Source: Cliona cf. orientalis
Taxonomy: Eukaryota > Porifera > Demospongiae > Clionaida > Clionaidae
NCBI GenBank assembly: GCA_963930775.1
Contig: OZ005689.1
Span: 23,062,058-23,126,057 of the forward strand
Direction of reading: 5' to 3'
Length of the DNA: 64,000 nt
This document shows, piece after piece, positions 23,978 through 36,091 of the stretch. Under the pieces are notes generated by a model. It was not told the DNA's origin. It saw only the letters and a program-made list of their open reading frames with translations, and searched no databases. The number at the start of each line of letters is the position of its first letter. Within the stretch, counting starts at the first letter, position 1. The translations under genes and the position numbers were made by a program.

Positions 23978-24444
23978 GTGAGTACGAGCGAGATCAGCAA
24001 TAGAGGCATTGGGCATGATAGTCACTATGCTATAAACATAAACAAGCTCACCTACATGTACATGTATATATATAACAATAAGTCATTACCCAATGCCTCT
24101 ATACAGCAGTGCTCTTAGCACCTTGAATCGTGTAAACAATAGAATATTATTATCTATAGTTGTAACAAATATATACTGCAATCTGATTGGTCAAACCGTT
24201 GCACTTAGAGTAAACCTACTTACATTGTAGTATACCTGGTTGGTCTAGCATAGCAATAAGGCTATTGCTATGCCATTAATAGAGTTTAAATCAGCAAGTC
24301 ATGTATAAACCTCCAAAACAATGTTTATGTAATAGTTCGATACCGAATCCAAGGGATCTACATGATTTAGAGACCCGAAGGCCCGAGACTGTAGTGTCCC
24401 TATCATGCCCAATGCCTCTATTGCTGATCTCGCTCGTACTCAAC
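23978..24444. repeat. 467-bp element with ~42-bp inverted ends
   Basis: GAGTACGAGCGAGATCAGCA and the following bases AATAGAGGCATTGGGCATGA near 23980 are mirrored exactly at 24400-24441. A further partial copy of the CCAATGCCTCTAT motif lies near 24088. No unambiguous target duplication is seen. Non-autonomous DNA element. Confidence 0.75.
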
Positions 24445-27400
24445 AAAAATTCAAACTTTATAGACTGTCCGGTATAATTAGAGGTAAAAAAATAATTCGA
24501 AATGGTGTCCGGATAATTAGAGATCCGTTAAATTAGAGGCAATACGGTATATTGAAGTAAGCGCCCATATTTACATGTAACCACCCTAGCCTGGAACATG
24601 CACGCATAATCACTATTAAGGTTAGTGGATGTGCTTACGATCACAAACCGTGCACGATCGATCATTGTTTTTTGTGTTGAAATAACTATTGTAGTTGGGC
24701 CAAGGCTGTGGCTGTTTGGCAGATTACTTTCGACACATGTGGAGGTACAGGTACATTGTACACATTGACCCATCCCCTAGTCTAGGTGCAACGTAAGGTG
24801 CACCACCCAAGAGCCCTTTTTTGTGAAGGTGTGGTAGATATTTCCACCTGTTAAGACCAATCAGATTTGAGTGTATTATATAATCATTCATTGTCTGAAT
24901 ACCATATAATTTTACGATTCAAAGTGACAGCCAACACCATCGCTAGAATGTGGCACTGCATCGCTGGCCCCCCACCCTACCACCCTCTCGTACTCACTAA
25001 CAGCAGGGTTTCTCTAAGCCATTTTAGATACAGAAGCTGATCCTTGTCACATGTAGCTCAGAAGTAACCACCAAACTGAGACAACTCGACATTATTCACA
25101 ATACTATCAATTTTAATTACTAAACCCTGCTATGCCCTTCCGCTCCACATCAAAAAATGCTCTAAAGCTACATACATAGCAAAACATGCTAAACAGAAAT
25201 CTAATGCGCTCGCTACTGCTGTGTTAATGAATAAAATGCAAGATGCAATAATTAGCACAAAAACAGTGTTTTAGTAGTAATGTAGAGTGTGACGACCTCT
25301 ACCAGATAACCTTGTGAAATTTAAAATTGCAAGCTTGTGCTTTATTAGAATAAACACGGTACTACTGAAAAGCAATAGTTTATAGAAAACCTAGCATCAT
25401 TGGCCCTTTCTCAAACTGTGATACAGATTCCCAGGTGAAAAGGACTGCATAAATATGCAGTTAGCATGGGTACAACGTGGATATCTACGGATATACGTGA
25501 AATATTGATCGTTCAATATCCAATCACGCCCAACGCAAGGGTGCAAGCGGCCGGTTCAAAAATTAATGACAGTGGCATTTTGATGTTAAAGCAAGCTTGT
25601 AGTGAGCGATACTCACAGTTGCTAAAGCTTAGTAGCTGAAGGGTCAAACATGCATGCAATCAAAATGGTTCCTTTTTAATCACAGCAGAAACAAATGGTG
25701 TGGGGTAGTATGGTACGATAATATACGCAAAATTTGGCACAAAAACCACATATTTTCAATAATAAACCGCAGTGGTGGATCTAGCTATGATTTCTTGAAG
25801 GGGATTCTGTTATACCCTTGCGTGCAAAGCGAGCATAAAATTTTAGATCCCATGCCTACATACGGCCAAAACCACGCCCATTTTCTATCATTTTAGAGAC
25901 CAATCACCAGTCGAATCAATCAATTTTTGAACAAATTTTCTGCTAAAGCATGTTAAGGTAAGCCATAGCAGCAGTTTTCTTAGTTTCGCAGCCAGAGAGA
26001 GGGGTTCCATTTAGCCTATCCATCAGTACTTCTTAGAACTAGGTGCAGCCCAAAGGGGGGTTCTGTCGAAACCCAAACCCCCTCTGAATCTGCCACTAAA
26101 CTGCACACACAGGTCCTTTTCACGTGGGAATTGTAATGGATATACATGGCTATTCTTTTATGATTCTCAAACCACCTGATCACTTGTGTGTGTCTGAAGG
26201 TGTAATTCTTTATTGTTCTATTGCAGTCTCCATTTGGACTTGGTTCTTGATGTTGCAGGATTTGCATGATGATGTTGATGAGTTGGAAGACTATGCATGC
26301 GAACGGTGAAGATACACCCTTAGAACACAGATAAGTGATCAGATGGTTTGAGGATCAGAAAATAGCCATGTATGTCCATTAAAATCGAGAGAGGGTGAGA
26401 GATGTTAGGTGTACATACAATTATACATTAGGAGAAAAGGAAAGTGAAGGAAGCCAGGTTGATATTTTCGTAAACCCATACTGTTTCACAAGCCACACTT
26501 GTATAGGGTGTGGCTCTCTCGTTTGGCAATTTGCAATCATTAGAATTGTAATCTGGCTTGTTTAGCAATCATTTTACAATGTACTATGCCCGACCTATGA
26601 TATTTCATTTTTTTACTAATCTGATAAGGGCATACAGAATGAAGTATCGGATCCTCAACATAATAATTATTATATTATCACCTGCATATTTGATCACTCA
26701 CTTGCAATGTTTTACTCAAGCAAAAATAAGGTGAGTGTGATCTGAACAGAATTTTTATTAATTTTGACCACACCAAGGTGTAACACTCTATCTACATGTA
26801 GTTCTCTACATCAATGATACACAGGTTCTGAAGGTTACAAGATATTGTTTCATGAATCCTATCTCATAAACAGAAATACATGTAGTTACCGACTTCTAGT
26901 CTGTTCCAACCTTCTTCTTAGATATAGATGCTTTGTAGTGATAGTTTTGCCTACAGATTGGCAGTCTACCCACGACCTAAACCTCCAGCAGCTAGCTTTC
27001 AATGCTCTCGAGGGGCACTTTGACTTCAAAGACCTGATCCTGCACCAATTGTTGATAATGATCAGAACTTAGTCAAGCATATACATGAACCTGGTGGTTG
27101 CTGGTTGCTACCCAAGTACAAAATACTGTACGTTCTCCTTATTAGTATACCTTGCTGAAAATGAACAAATGAATCTGTACTGTTTCAGTATTTTGTTGAA
27201 AGGTAATGGACATCTCCTAGTAGGTATACATTACACACCTACATCTCCTACCAGGTATGTAGTGCTACCAGTAACAGCAGTACCAAGCACACAAACAATC
27301 CAAACTGGAGCAAGTTTGGCCATGGCATGATTCTTGGAATCTTTGAGCATGATTAGCTGGAGAACGATGCCATCATTTACTATGATAGCCAGCTACCATG

Positions 27401-27901
27401 CCACTGAATATTATGCCAACTGTGAATGATTGCCACTGCCATGGCTCCAACTCAAGATGAATATTTATCTCTAGTTGAAATGTACCCAATAGGATGCTCT
27501 ACAACCCAGATCTTTATCGTCTCCCGGCTTTGGCAGTTGATAAGCCCTTGCTATTGTCCTTGAGCTTGAGCCATGCTGCATCGACTTTAGACTGCACTGA
27601 TAACAATCTTTACCAATCATGGTAAGCTGTCTACCACGTGGTGTCTAGCATGCACATTGAGGCATTGCTGAACTTCCAGTTTCTTGTGTATTCGGAGCTC
27701 ACTCAGGCTTGCTCCAAATCAGACCGATAAATTAGCAAAAATCTCTGACATGAAAGACTAGAAATCATTCTCTGTCACTTCAGGGGGGTGTGTGGTTGGG
27801 GAAAGCCCATTCACGAAACAGTACATGAAACACTATAGTGCAAATCCTCGGTGCAAGTGTATGAACTCAATTGCATGTCCAGCGGACCACTACACTGCAA
27901 T
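24445..27901. other. Long gene-free stretch
   Basis: I see no exon that I can defend. It contains a foldback (26135-26380), a diverged copy of the repeat at 1475-1560 (24762-24825) and AT-rich unique-looking sequence. A short open frame at 26845-27072 has no recognisable domain. Confidence 0.35.
26135..26380. repeat. Imperfect foldback
   Basis: The left arm 26135-26204 (AATGGATATACATGGCTATT ... GATCACTTGTGTG) is mirrored by 26313-26380 with about 80-85 percent agreement by eye. The loop is about 108 bp. Probably an old MITE. Confidence 0.6.
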
Positions 27902-28300
27902 GCCAAAGGAAAAATGCATGTTGCATGCGATTACGTAATAAGCAGTTGCAGCAGTATCAAGTGTGCCACTCTAGTGTATACATGCTGTGTCAGCAGTTTT
28001 GGCATACACGGAGAGCCAAGAAGCTAATCTGCTAGCCAAAGGAAAAATGCATGTTGCATGCGATTACGTAATAAGTAGTTGCAGCAGTATCAAGTGTGCC
28101 ACTCTAGTGTATACATGCTGTGTCAGCAGTTTTGGCATACACGGAGAGCCAAGAAGCTAATCTGCTAGCCAAAGGAAAAATGCATGTTGCATGCGATTAC
28201 GTAATAAGTAGTTGCAGCAGTATCAAGTGTGCCACTCTAGTGTATACATGCTGTGTCAGCAGTTTTGGCATACACGGAGAGCCAAGAAGCTAATCTGCTA
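27902..28300. repeat. Tandem repeat, three units of 133 bp
   Basis: Units begin at 27902, 28035 and 28168 with GCCAAAGGAAAAATGCATG and end CTAATCTGCTA. I see only one base difference between unit 1 and units 2-3 (AGCAGTTGC versus AGTAGTTGC). Such low divergence implies a recent duplication, or collapse or expansion during assembly. Confidence 0.9.
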
Positions 28301-31300
28301 GTGTGCTAGATCATCATCTAGTCTACTGTTGGATCTATGGCTAACTACACACTGTTCTAGTTGAAAAGAAGCTATTGCTGTCTCATTTGTCTATCGAAAG
28401 CTTGCCAGGGAGCAAGGAAGGTGGCAATGACCATCAATTTACACCATTACTCTTGAACGAAGTGTTTTCAGAGAAATTAAGGCACAGGACAAAATCTAGA
28501 AAATACCATGAAGAACGCTTCTTTTGAGATATAAATGATGCAAGCAGCAGAATCAGATTTTGCGGTAACAGACAGACTGACAGAAGAATTGGGGGTGGAA
28601 TATTCCATAGTCACGTACAGTAGCAGGAACAAAACAGCGACATTTCCATTCCGTAAAGTTGCATTTAAATAGAAACGCGCAGCCGTTTTGTTTAACAGAA
28701 AAACGGGAATAGAATGGGAAGGCAGAACAAGGGACAAATGGTACGACCGACTATGCGAACTGAAACTAGCTCAAACTACACATCAGAGGAGTCCATGAAA
28801 GCCGACTGTACTTCTAAAAATTTGGCCCTTCTAATTATCTGGCACCCTTTACCGAATGATTGAAAATAGTCTCTAAACTTTCAGCAAAGGTCGTCATGCA
28901 TATACATGTATGCTATAAACAGAAATAGAATGCGCGCGCAAATTGAATGTTGAATATTAACCTCTAAAATTTCAGTGAAGCTCAAGCAATAATTATTCCA
29001 TGCCGAATTTTTAAAAGAAATGCAGTATTTCAGTCACTCTGCTAGTTGTAGAGGCGATTTGAATCGGTCAGTGATCCAAGGTCGATTGGTCGATGATAGC
29101 GAAAACCACAATGAGAAGGTAGACACAATAATATAAGCATGTAAAGTAAGAGAGGATGGATGATATCAACAAGTGTGGCCACAGCTGGGTAATATGAGGT
29201 GGAGTTTCACACTGTATCACAGGATTTACATTTCCAGGGGACCTCTTTTTTATCTTCAAAAACATTATTAGGAATGTCCATACAGTGCTGGTGGTACCAG
29301 GTTTTACATACATCACACTCGGCCATTTTATCACCTTTTTCCTCAGGCAAGCGGCAGGAGCAGTGAAGGTCCTCTGACTGGATGTGCCTGACACCAACAG
29401 TCCTACGCTCACCAACCACTGGGAACCGAGAGAGACGACATTTCTCCAAGCAATCTGCCAAGTGCTGCCTTATAGATCTGTGATTGTACTTGATCTTGCA
29501 TGGGTCATTACCACTGCAAATGTCGTACGCAAATGCTATGGCAAGGACTCCACAATCTGAACCATTTGACTGCTTTCCAACATCCATCATTCTCACTACA
29601 AGCTGTTTAGCAGGACTGAACACAAGGCTAGCAATCAATTTGACCGTCCCACTGGAAGCCCTGGAGTACATGCTATCGTACACATTGACAACTCCATCGT
29701 CACATCCAACGTTGGAAATGGTACACCAGTGACAGCCTCCAACAAAAATGATCTGCACAAATTCTCCTCTGAGGATTTGGAAACACAGACTCCTGTGAAC
29801 TGCCGGATCTTGCAGGCCGGCTATGTTTGGGAATTCCTGCAAGATGAGCAACTGAGCGGCCCTAATGACCGTGTCTGAGAGCCAACCATCAGGTGAAAGG
29901 ACTTCTCGTTTCTTATCTATGTGCAAGGAATACAATGGAGTGGACACCCAGGTGTTGCTTACAACTGCAGAGCCATCGGCTGAAGATACGACTGTGGGAT
30001 CCTCGGTCAGGTCAACATCTTCAACAGCAGGCTCAGATAGGTTGCAATTACACGTTTCCAGACTTGTAGAATCACTGGCCACATCTCGAAGTGAGATCTT
30101 GGCTGCTATTCGCCAATTGTCTACAGAAATGGACACATCACTGCTGATAGTTGTTAACTGCCTTTTAGCATAGCCACTTGCGAGAACTCCCTTGCCACAG
30201 CACAGTAGGCACTTGTCACCAAACACTTGCACAATACAGCAAGGAAGGTGAGATTTGCCTAACCTGCCATCATGCAAATTGACGCAGTCACCCACCTTGA
30301 AGTTAGGCCTCGGCTTTTTTGCTGGGGGAGGCTTCTCACTAGCCAGCTTTTCTCTCTTTCCTAGACGAGTTGACCCCGATTTCTTTGCTTCAGGAGGTTT
30401 AGATTTCACACAACTATCCTTCTTGCCAGAGCCATCAGAAGAGGCCTTGGGAAACAAAGTGCACCCAATGTAACGGTTTCGTGAGTTCAAGGGGCAATCC
30501 TTGTGTGCTCCACACACGCAGATATTACCACTTATTATGTCATCTTCAAAGCACCAACTACTGTCACCAGTCAGGGTAGGCACACTATCTTTCAAAGAAA
30601 TGCTTTCTGTATCTGACATGGAATCTTCATGATCAGAATAATAAATGATATCACTATTGTCAGATCCTCTGTCATCCGCAAAAACATCACTTTTCCCTTT
30701 TTTTACGTTCAAAGGACAGTCACTGTGGTTGGTACGTTGGTGAGTGGTGGACCCACACTTGCACTGTCCTCCAGTTGTATGTTTCTTCTGCCCTTTTGGC
30801 TTGAGTTCATCCTCGTCTATGTCGCTGTCATCACTGCCATAAGTATCGTGGCCATGCCTCTTTGACCATAGCTTGCGATGTTGTGCATCCATGGTTCGCT
30901 CAATTTTCAACTGTATTCGCCTTTGCTTGACAAAATCTTTTTTTTTATGATCTAATTTCAGCTTTCTCAATTGGTTGAATCCTTCCAAAGCAGCTTGAAC
31001 ACCATCAAACACAGGTAGCTTCAGACGCTCAAACAGCTCAACCACCCAATGATACTGTGGCCCACGCTTCTCGTACATGTACGTCATATTGGACTGCAGT
31101 AGAGCCAGCTCGGTTGAAAGCACATAGTGTAGCCTCTCAAGGAAGATGTGCTTTGGTCTGAAGCGAATGAACACGTTGTGAGAGGCCTCCAACCAATTGG
31201 AATGCCCCCTCTTAAGAATGGGGTGAACCAGTTGTTCAGCCATTTCTGCTCTCTCATGGCATTCAATTTCGTAAGCCAGAGAGTGGAAAGGACAGGTCAG

Positions 31301-32478
31301 TGCATGTCTTGTGTGATAGTCCTTTCCTTCGCACTTCAGAGCCTCTCCATCCTCACACTTGCCACAGCTGCATACTCGATCTTGGTGAAAGTCACACCTA
31401 CCAAACCCCCAATCGTGCTCGTCGCGGGCGTGTCTGGCCAATCCCTTTATCCTGGTTACAAATTCTTCGGCAGATTCGCTCCTTGACAAAACCAAAGAAA
31501 AATAATTCCTAGCTTTCTCGATGAATGCCTTAGAGAAGCAACCGCATCCTTGCGTGTGCCTTGAGCAATGACAGACCACATTGCCAACGGATGGAAAATC
31601 ATCTTTATACTTCCTCATTATATCAGCAGTGACTTTCTGCAGCTTTTCTAGCTGCTTCTTGTGGGCCCTACCAGCATGTCCACCACAGATCATGACCTTG
31701 GCATTGGGAAAGTAGTCTTTCACTGCCTTAGAAGAGGATGAGTCAGCATCTTGCCACTGAATGGCAATATTCATTCCTTCATTCTTGGCTTTTTTGAATG
31801 TGAGGCGTGCAGCATAGCCTTCGGCACCCTTGGAGGTCCCCTGGTAGAGCTCTTCTTTAATTATGTCATCTCTGCCTTTCTGACAGAGATGCTTGCGGTA
31901 AAGAAGAGCTCCATTGAAGTAGTTTCGAATGCTGAAAGTAGCATTCTTGCTACGATGACCACGTGTCATCCATGTACCATCAGCGGATGTGACAGCATGA
32001 CTCCATGAACCAAGCTCATTTTGGTCCATACGTCTCATATCATCCTTTGCATCCTCACACATTTGATCAACCATTTCTTTGACAACAGGGTACATTCTCT
32101 CAATGGTTGACTGAAAGGTTGACCAACTAACAGCCTCAATCCCAAGTGCATGCTTCAGTACTTTGTAATACGTCGTGTGAGTACAACCAGCTATGATAAA
32201 AGCTACCTGTATGGCAACGCTAATTTCAGTGGCACTACCAAGCTCATATTTGGATGACGTTTCAAAAATTGCCCCTCGATTACCACAACCATTACAAGTG
32301 CAACTGATAGAAACAGTACCACCCAGGCCAACACTTCTCACGTAAACAGGAGTTAATGCACCTTTACAACCGGGTGTGGTACAACAGCGTATTTCATTTA
32401 CTTGCTTAATGAACTTGTCAAATTGGTTCAAGTCCATGAAGCAGATAATATTAGAGGAAACATTTCTTACCACACGTG

Positions 32479-32486
32479 CATTCTCT
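32479..32486. repeat. 8-bp target duplication, left copy (CATTCTCT)
   Basis: Directly abuts the left end of the 6,077-bp element; identical to 38564-38571. Confidence 0.9.
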
Positions 32487-32565
32487 TAGCCTCGTCCCCA
32501 GCCTCCCCGATCTTTGTTCAACGCACGTGAGAAAAAGAGGGGGAGCCTGGTACGCAAAGTCACGT
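32487..32565 (+). repeat. Left terminal inverted repeat of the DUF6589/RecQ element
   Basis: Begins TAGCCTCGTCCCCAGCCTCC and includes GAGAAAAAGAGGGGGAGCC. Matches the inverse of 38485-38563 at 77 of 79 positions by eye. Confidence 0.9.
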
Positions 32566-33020
32566 TTAAAGGCGAAGGATGGCGAAGGGTGATTATCGCG
32601 CGTAGGTGAGCGCGGTTTGCTGTGGGTGGACGTAATGCCTCGCCCACTCAATCACATTACAGCTCACGCGCACGCCGCGTGCTTACTTCTCTCGTTGTAT
32701 TTCCAATACAGATCGAGTGCTATCATCCCTGGAGCTGTATCAAAGAGTTCAGTACGTCGTCGAGTCACTTCGTCGTAGCCTTAGCTATACCAGTTTGACT
32801 CAAGTATAGCCTAGTCCACATCTACGTAGCTCAGTGCTAGATATAGCCATCTCTCAAGTATACCATTGCCATCTGTACACGGTACACATATTATATACAA
32901 TAGCATTGATATGTGTAAAATTTTAATATTATTACATATCATAGTATTAAATATTGAAATTAATGTTGACACAAAAACTAGTTGTATTTACTCTTCATAT
33001 ACATGTAGTGCAAGTTAAGC

Positions 33021-35925
33021 ATGGCAGAGAAGATAGCGTACTTGAGAAAGAGGTACCGTGAGACACCATCAGCCGACAAAAAAGTCAAGTTTTCTGATAT
33101 CCACAGTGATCTAACCCTAACCACTCAATTCCCTTTGGTATCTAACCACTCAATTCCCTTTGGTATCGTGGAATTCACGGATGGTTTCTGAAATGGTGCG
33201 GAGTGCTTTTCCACAGTCGTCCAGCAAGCAGCATGGGAAGTACCATACCACTTATGTGCATGGCATTGAAGCGAACGAACCAGATCTTGCTGATCCTGAT
33301 TCAACTCTCCTTGTCAGTTTGAAACAGTCGATAGAAGCAGAAAAGGCTAAGAATGATCAATTGGTTCTGAACACTCGGAAACTGGAGGAAGAAAATGACA
33401 CACTACGAGGTCTCCTAGCAACAGCTTTTCAACCATATGTCCTTGAGAGTCAAGTCCAGTCAATGATGAATTCAGCTCGTAGTGCTTATCACGGTCCTGA
33501 TACAGTTGACCATTTTAATAGTTTTTCTATCGATCACGTGATTAGTGAGCTTCATACACACGCCCCAGATGTTTTTCGCTTGTTTAACTTGATTGGTAAT
33601 GTTGATCGTCATGAAGATGCCGACAACACTAAAATTGCACAACTCCGATCCGTTTCATCACTGCTAAACCTCCTTAAATGTCGCTCAATCAAGGTTCTCG
33701 GGGTACAGCTTCTTCTGACATTCATGTTAATTGCTCGTGCTACAAATAAACAAGTGAGCAATATAATACTGTTTCAATCATCATACAATAACTGCTATAA
33801 TAATGAATAATAATTAATACTGTAGGCTATCACAGTTATGAATCATTATGGTGCTTGTGTCTCTTACACTACTGCATGGAAGTATCTCAAGCAATTGACA
33901 CAAGAGGCCAGATATCTAGAGGTGGTTAGGGAAGGGCACTGGCAGTGGATGTATGATAATCTTAATTATCTCTTGTCAATTCGGCACGAACGTGAAGGTA
34001 GGTACACATTATTATACATAATATCATATTGACAGGACACCAACATTGTGGTCAGCTTATTATGGGGGGGGGGGAGGAGGGAAGGGGGGTGCATGGTGGC
34101 AGCTAAAGACCTCGGCTAAGTACATGTACATGCATGTACCAAATCAACACTTACATGTACAGATCATCACTCCAGCATGTTGAACGCAACTGCACGCCTG
34201 GCCATTAGAATCAGGTACTTGCCAGATTTTCCTTTTGAATGGACAGACACCAACCCTCAGCGTAGCCGACAAACTCTCACCATCGATGATTTCCTACCAA
34301 GTAGTGAGGATGCCATGAAATTACAGCAAAGTGCTGCCCAGTATCTAATGAGCTTTCTAGTAGAGAATTTCACTGACCTCGCAGATCTCCAATGTTATGT
34401 ACCACCAATGGAGTCAATACATCCACCACAGAAAAGTGAGGTGGTTCCCATGAAGATTCTATTCAAGGATGAAAAGTTAAAAAATGACATATTGACTCAG
34501 TTGATGGAGGATAGCAATATTGATGGCACACCCCAGGTATGTACATACTCTAATAGGCATTTGAAGCAATATATTGTTATTGATATCACACACATGTACA
34601 CATGCATACACACATGCACACACATACATGAACACACAACAAAAAAAGTCGATAATTGGAGACCAACTAACGTGCAAAGTCATCAGAGGCTGTAAACTGT
34701 GGAGGCAGGGTGAGGAGATTGAGCAAAAGAACAGGCTGTCATGGGCCAATGAAGTGCCAGGTGTGGTTTATTTGGAATATAGTGTAGCATGCATGGTTAT
34801 GTACATGTACTTTTAAATGCAGGAGACTTTCACTTCCTCTGGGAGTGTCTGAGAGTCTTATACATGATCTTGTGGGGTACTCCTGCACAGCCAGGCAGCC
34901 TGTGTAACCTACGAGAACTGCTAAATAGAAAGCAAGTAGACAAAGCAGTGAAGGTATTCAGAACAGGAGATGAGTTTCTACTACACTGTTTCAAGGCACA
35001 CTTAAAGGCCAGGATTTGTACACTTTTTCAAGTTAGCACTGCTAATGATAAAGTTGTACACGAATGCTCAAGTCAGTGGCTTCACGACACGGTTATAAAG
35101 CTTCTACCCCACACTGTTATGCCAGCAAAACTTCTGATGACCCAGTATACAGCCTCCATCGCTGTTTTCTCCACCTGGGGTTCCTATATGTGGATTTAAG
35201 AAATGCCATTAGATGGGAAAAAGGGCCACACATAATCAGGCACTGGAGCTATGGCTACCTCGCTTCATAGCAACTGGTTGCAAGAATTATGCAACTGAGA
35301 GTGTTCATCTTTTGGCAGGTCTATGTGCTGACCTACCAAAACATATAGCGTACATCAATACACACAATCGTACTGTCAATGTCGAGGGAAAGCCAGGACG
35401 AGGGAAGCCCATCGACCAAATGATGGAACATTACATACTGTACGTACAATTTTTGGGCATGATTTGCATGTATGCATGCATTGTACACATATAAAATACA
35501 TTATACACGCATATGTACTTATCTTTTGCTATTCCAGGGTATTGAAGCAAGCAATGAAAGCAGGAGGAGGAAATCTGACGCCTAATCACATAGAAGATTT
35601 GTCTTTGTGTGCCCTTTTCCTCATGTCTGCAGCGAAACAGGTCGATCAAGCCTACAATGCACATCAGTCCTATAAACACACAACTCGAGATGCTGATAGG
35701 GATGTAAATAAGATAGTAGCAGTTTTGTTGGACAAACAAGCAGTAGTTCCTGTTGAAGACCGCACAAGTCCAATGTTTGAGGATCCTACTCCTAACGGCT
35801 TAAAGAAGATGTGCAACACGTCTTGGATACAGGAAACGTTGTCACGAAACCCTACTGAAGACCTGAGCATGGAAGAAGAGAACCATATTGATGAATTTGA
35901 TTATGAAATCTGTGATACACATTGA
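33021..35925 (+). pseudogene. DUF6589 protein gene, six exons, three frame breaks
   Basis: Exons are 33021-33753, 33826-33997, 34163-34536, 34649-34760, 34823-35439 and 35538-35925, all GT-AG. Family motifs: coiled coil at 33320-33410 (SLKQSIEAEKAKNDQL); APDVFRLFNLIG; LQVVREGHW-type VREGHWQWMYDNLNY; SVEDIL-type FLPSSEDAMKL; VPMKILFKDEK; IIGDQLTCKVIRG; GDFHFLWECLRVLY; DLRNAIRWEKGPHIIRHW; LWLPRFIATGCKNYA; VEGKPGRGKPIDQ. The frame is broken by a 25-bp tandem duplication (33118-33167) and by apparent one-base losses near 35127 (A run) and 35243 (G run). Allowing for these three, all exon phases agree and the length is about 790 residues, normal for the family as I know it. Function is undescribed; its placement inside inverted repeats suggests it is the transposase. 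Confidence 0.8.
33118..33167. repeat. 25-bp tandem duplication in exon 1 of the DUF6589 gene
   Basis: TAACCACTCAATTCCCTTTG with the following GTATC occurs twice (33118-33142, 33143-33167). The extra 25 bases shift the frame between the start at 33021 and the rest of exon 1. Confidence 0.9.
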
Positions 35926-36091
35926 ACTATATACATGTCATATATCAATACCACTTTTAGTATTGTTACTCTCGTTATCTCCTGTATTAAAGCACGTAAA
36001 TGAAATATGAATACTACATGAATGATAAAATCAACAAACTAAGCACACCTTCGACGTTTACACGGAACATATTGGTATAAAACATCAGAAA

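Noticed and set aside
27902..28300. CRISPR or satellite centromere array
   Set aside because: Only three contiguous units with no spacers; a local tandem duplication is enough.
29865..30173. Plus-strand open frames within the large transposase gene
   Set aside because: Antisense to a 3.3-kb domain-rich frame; no motifs of their own.
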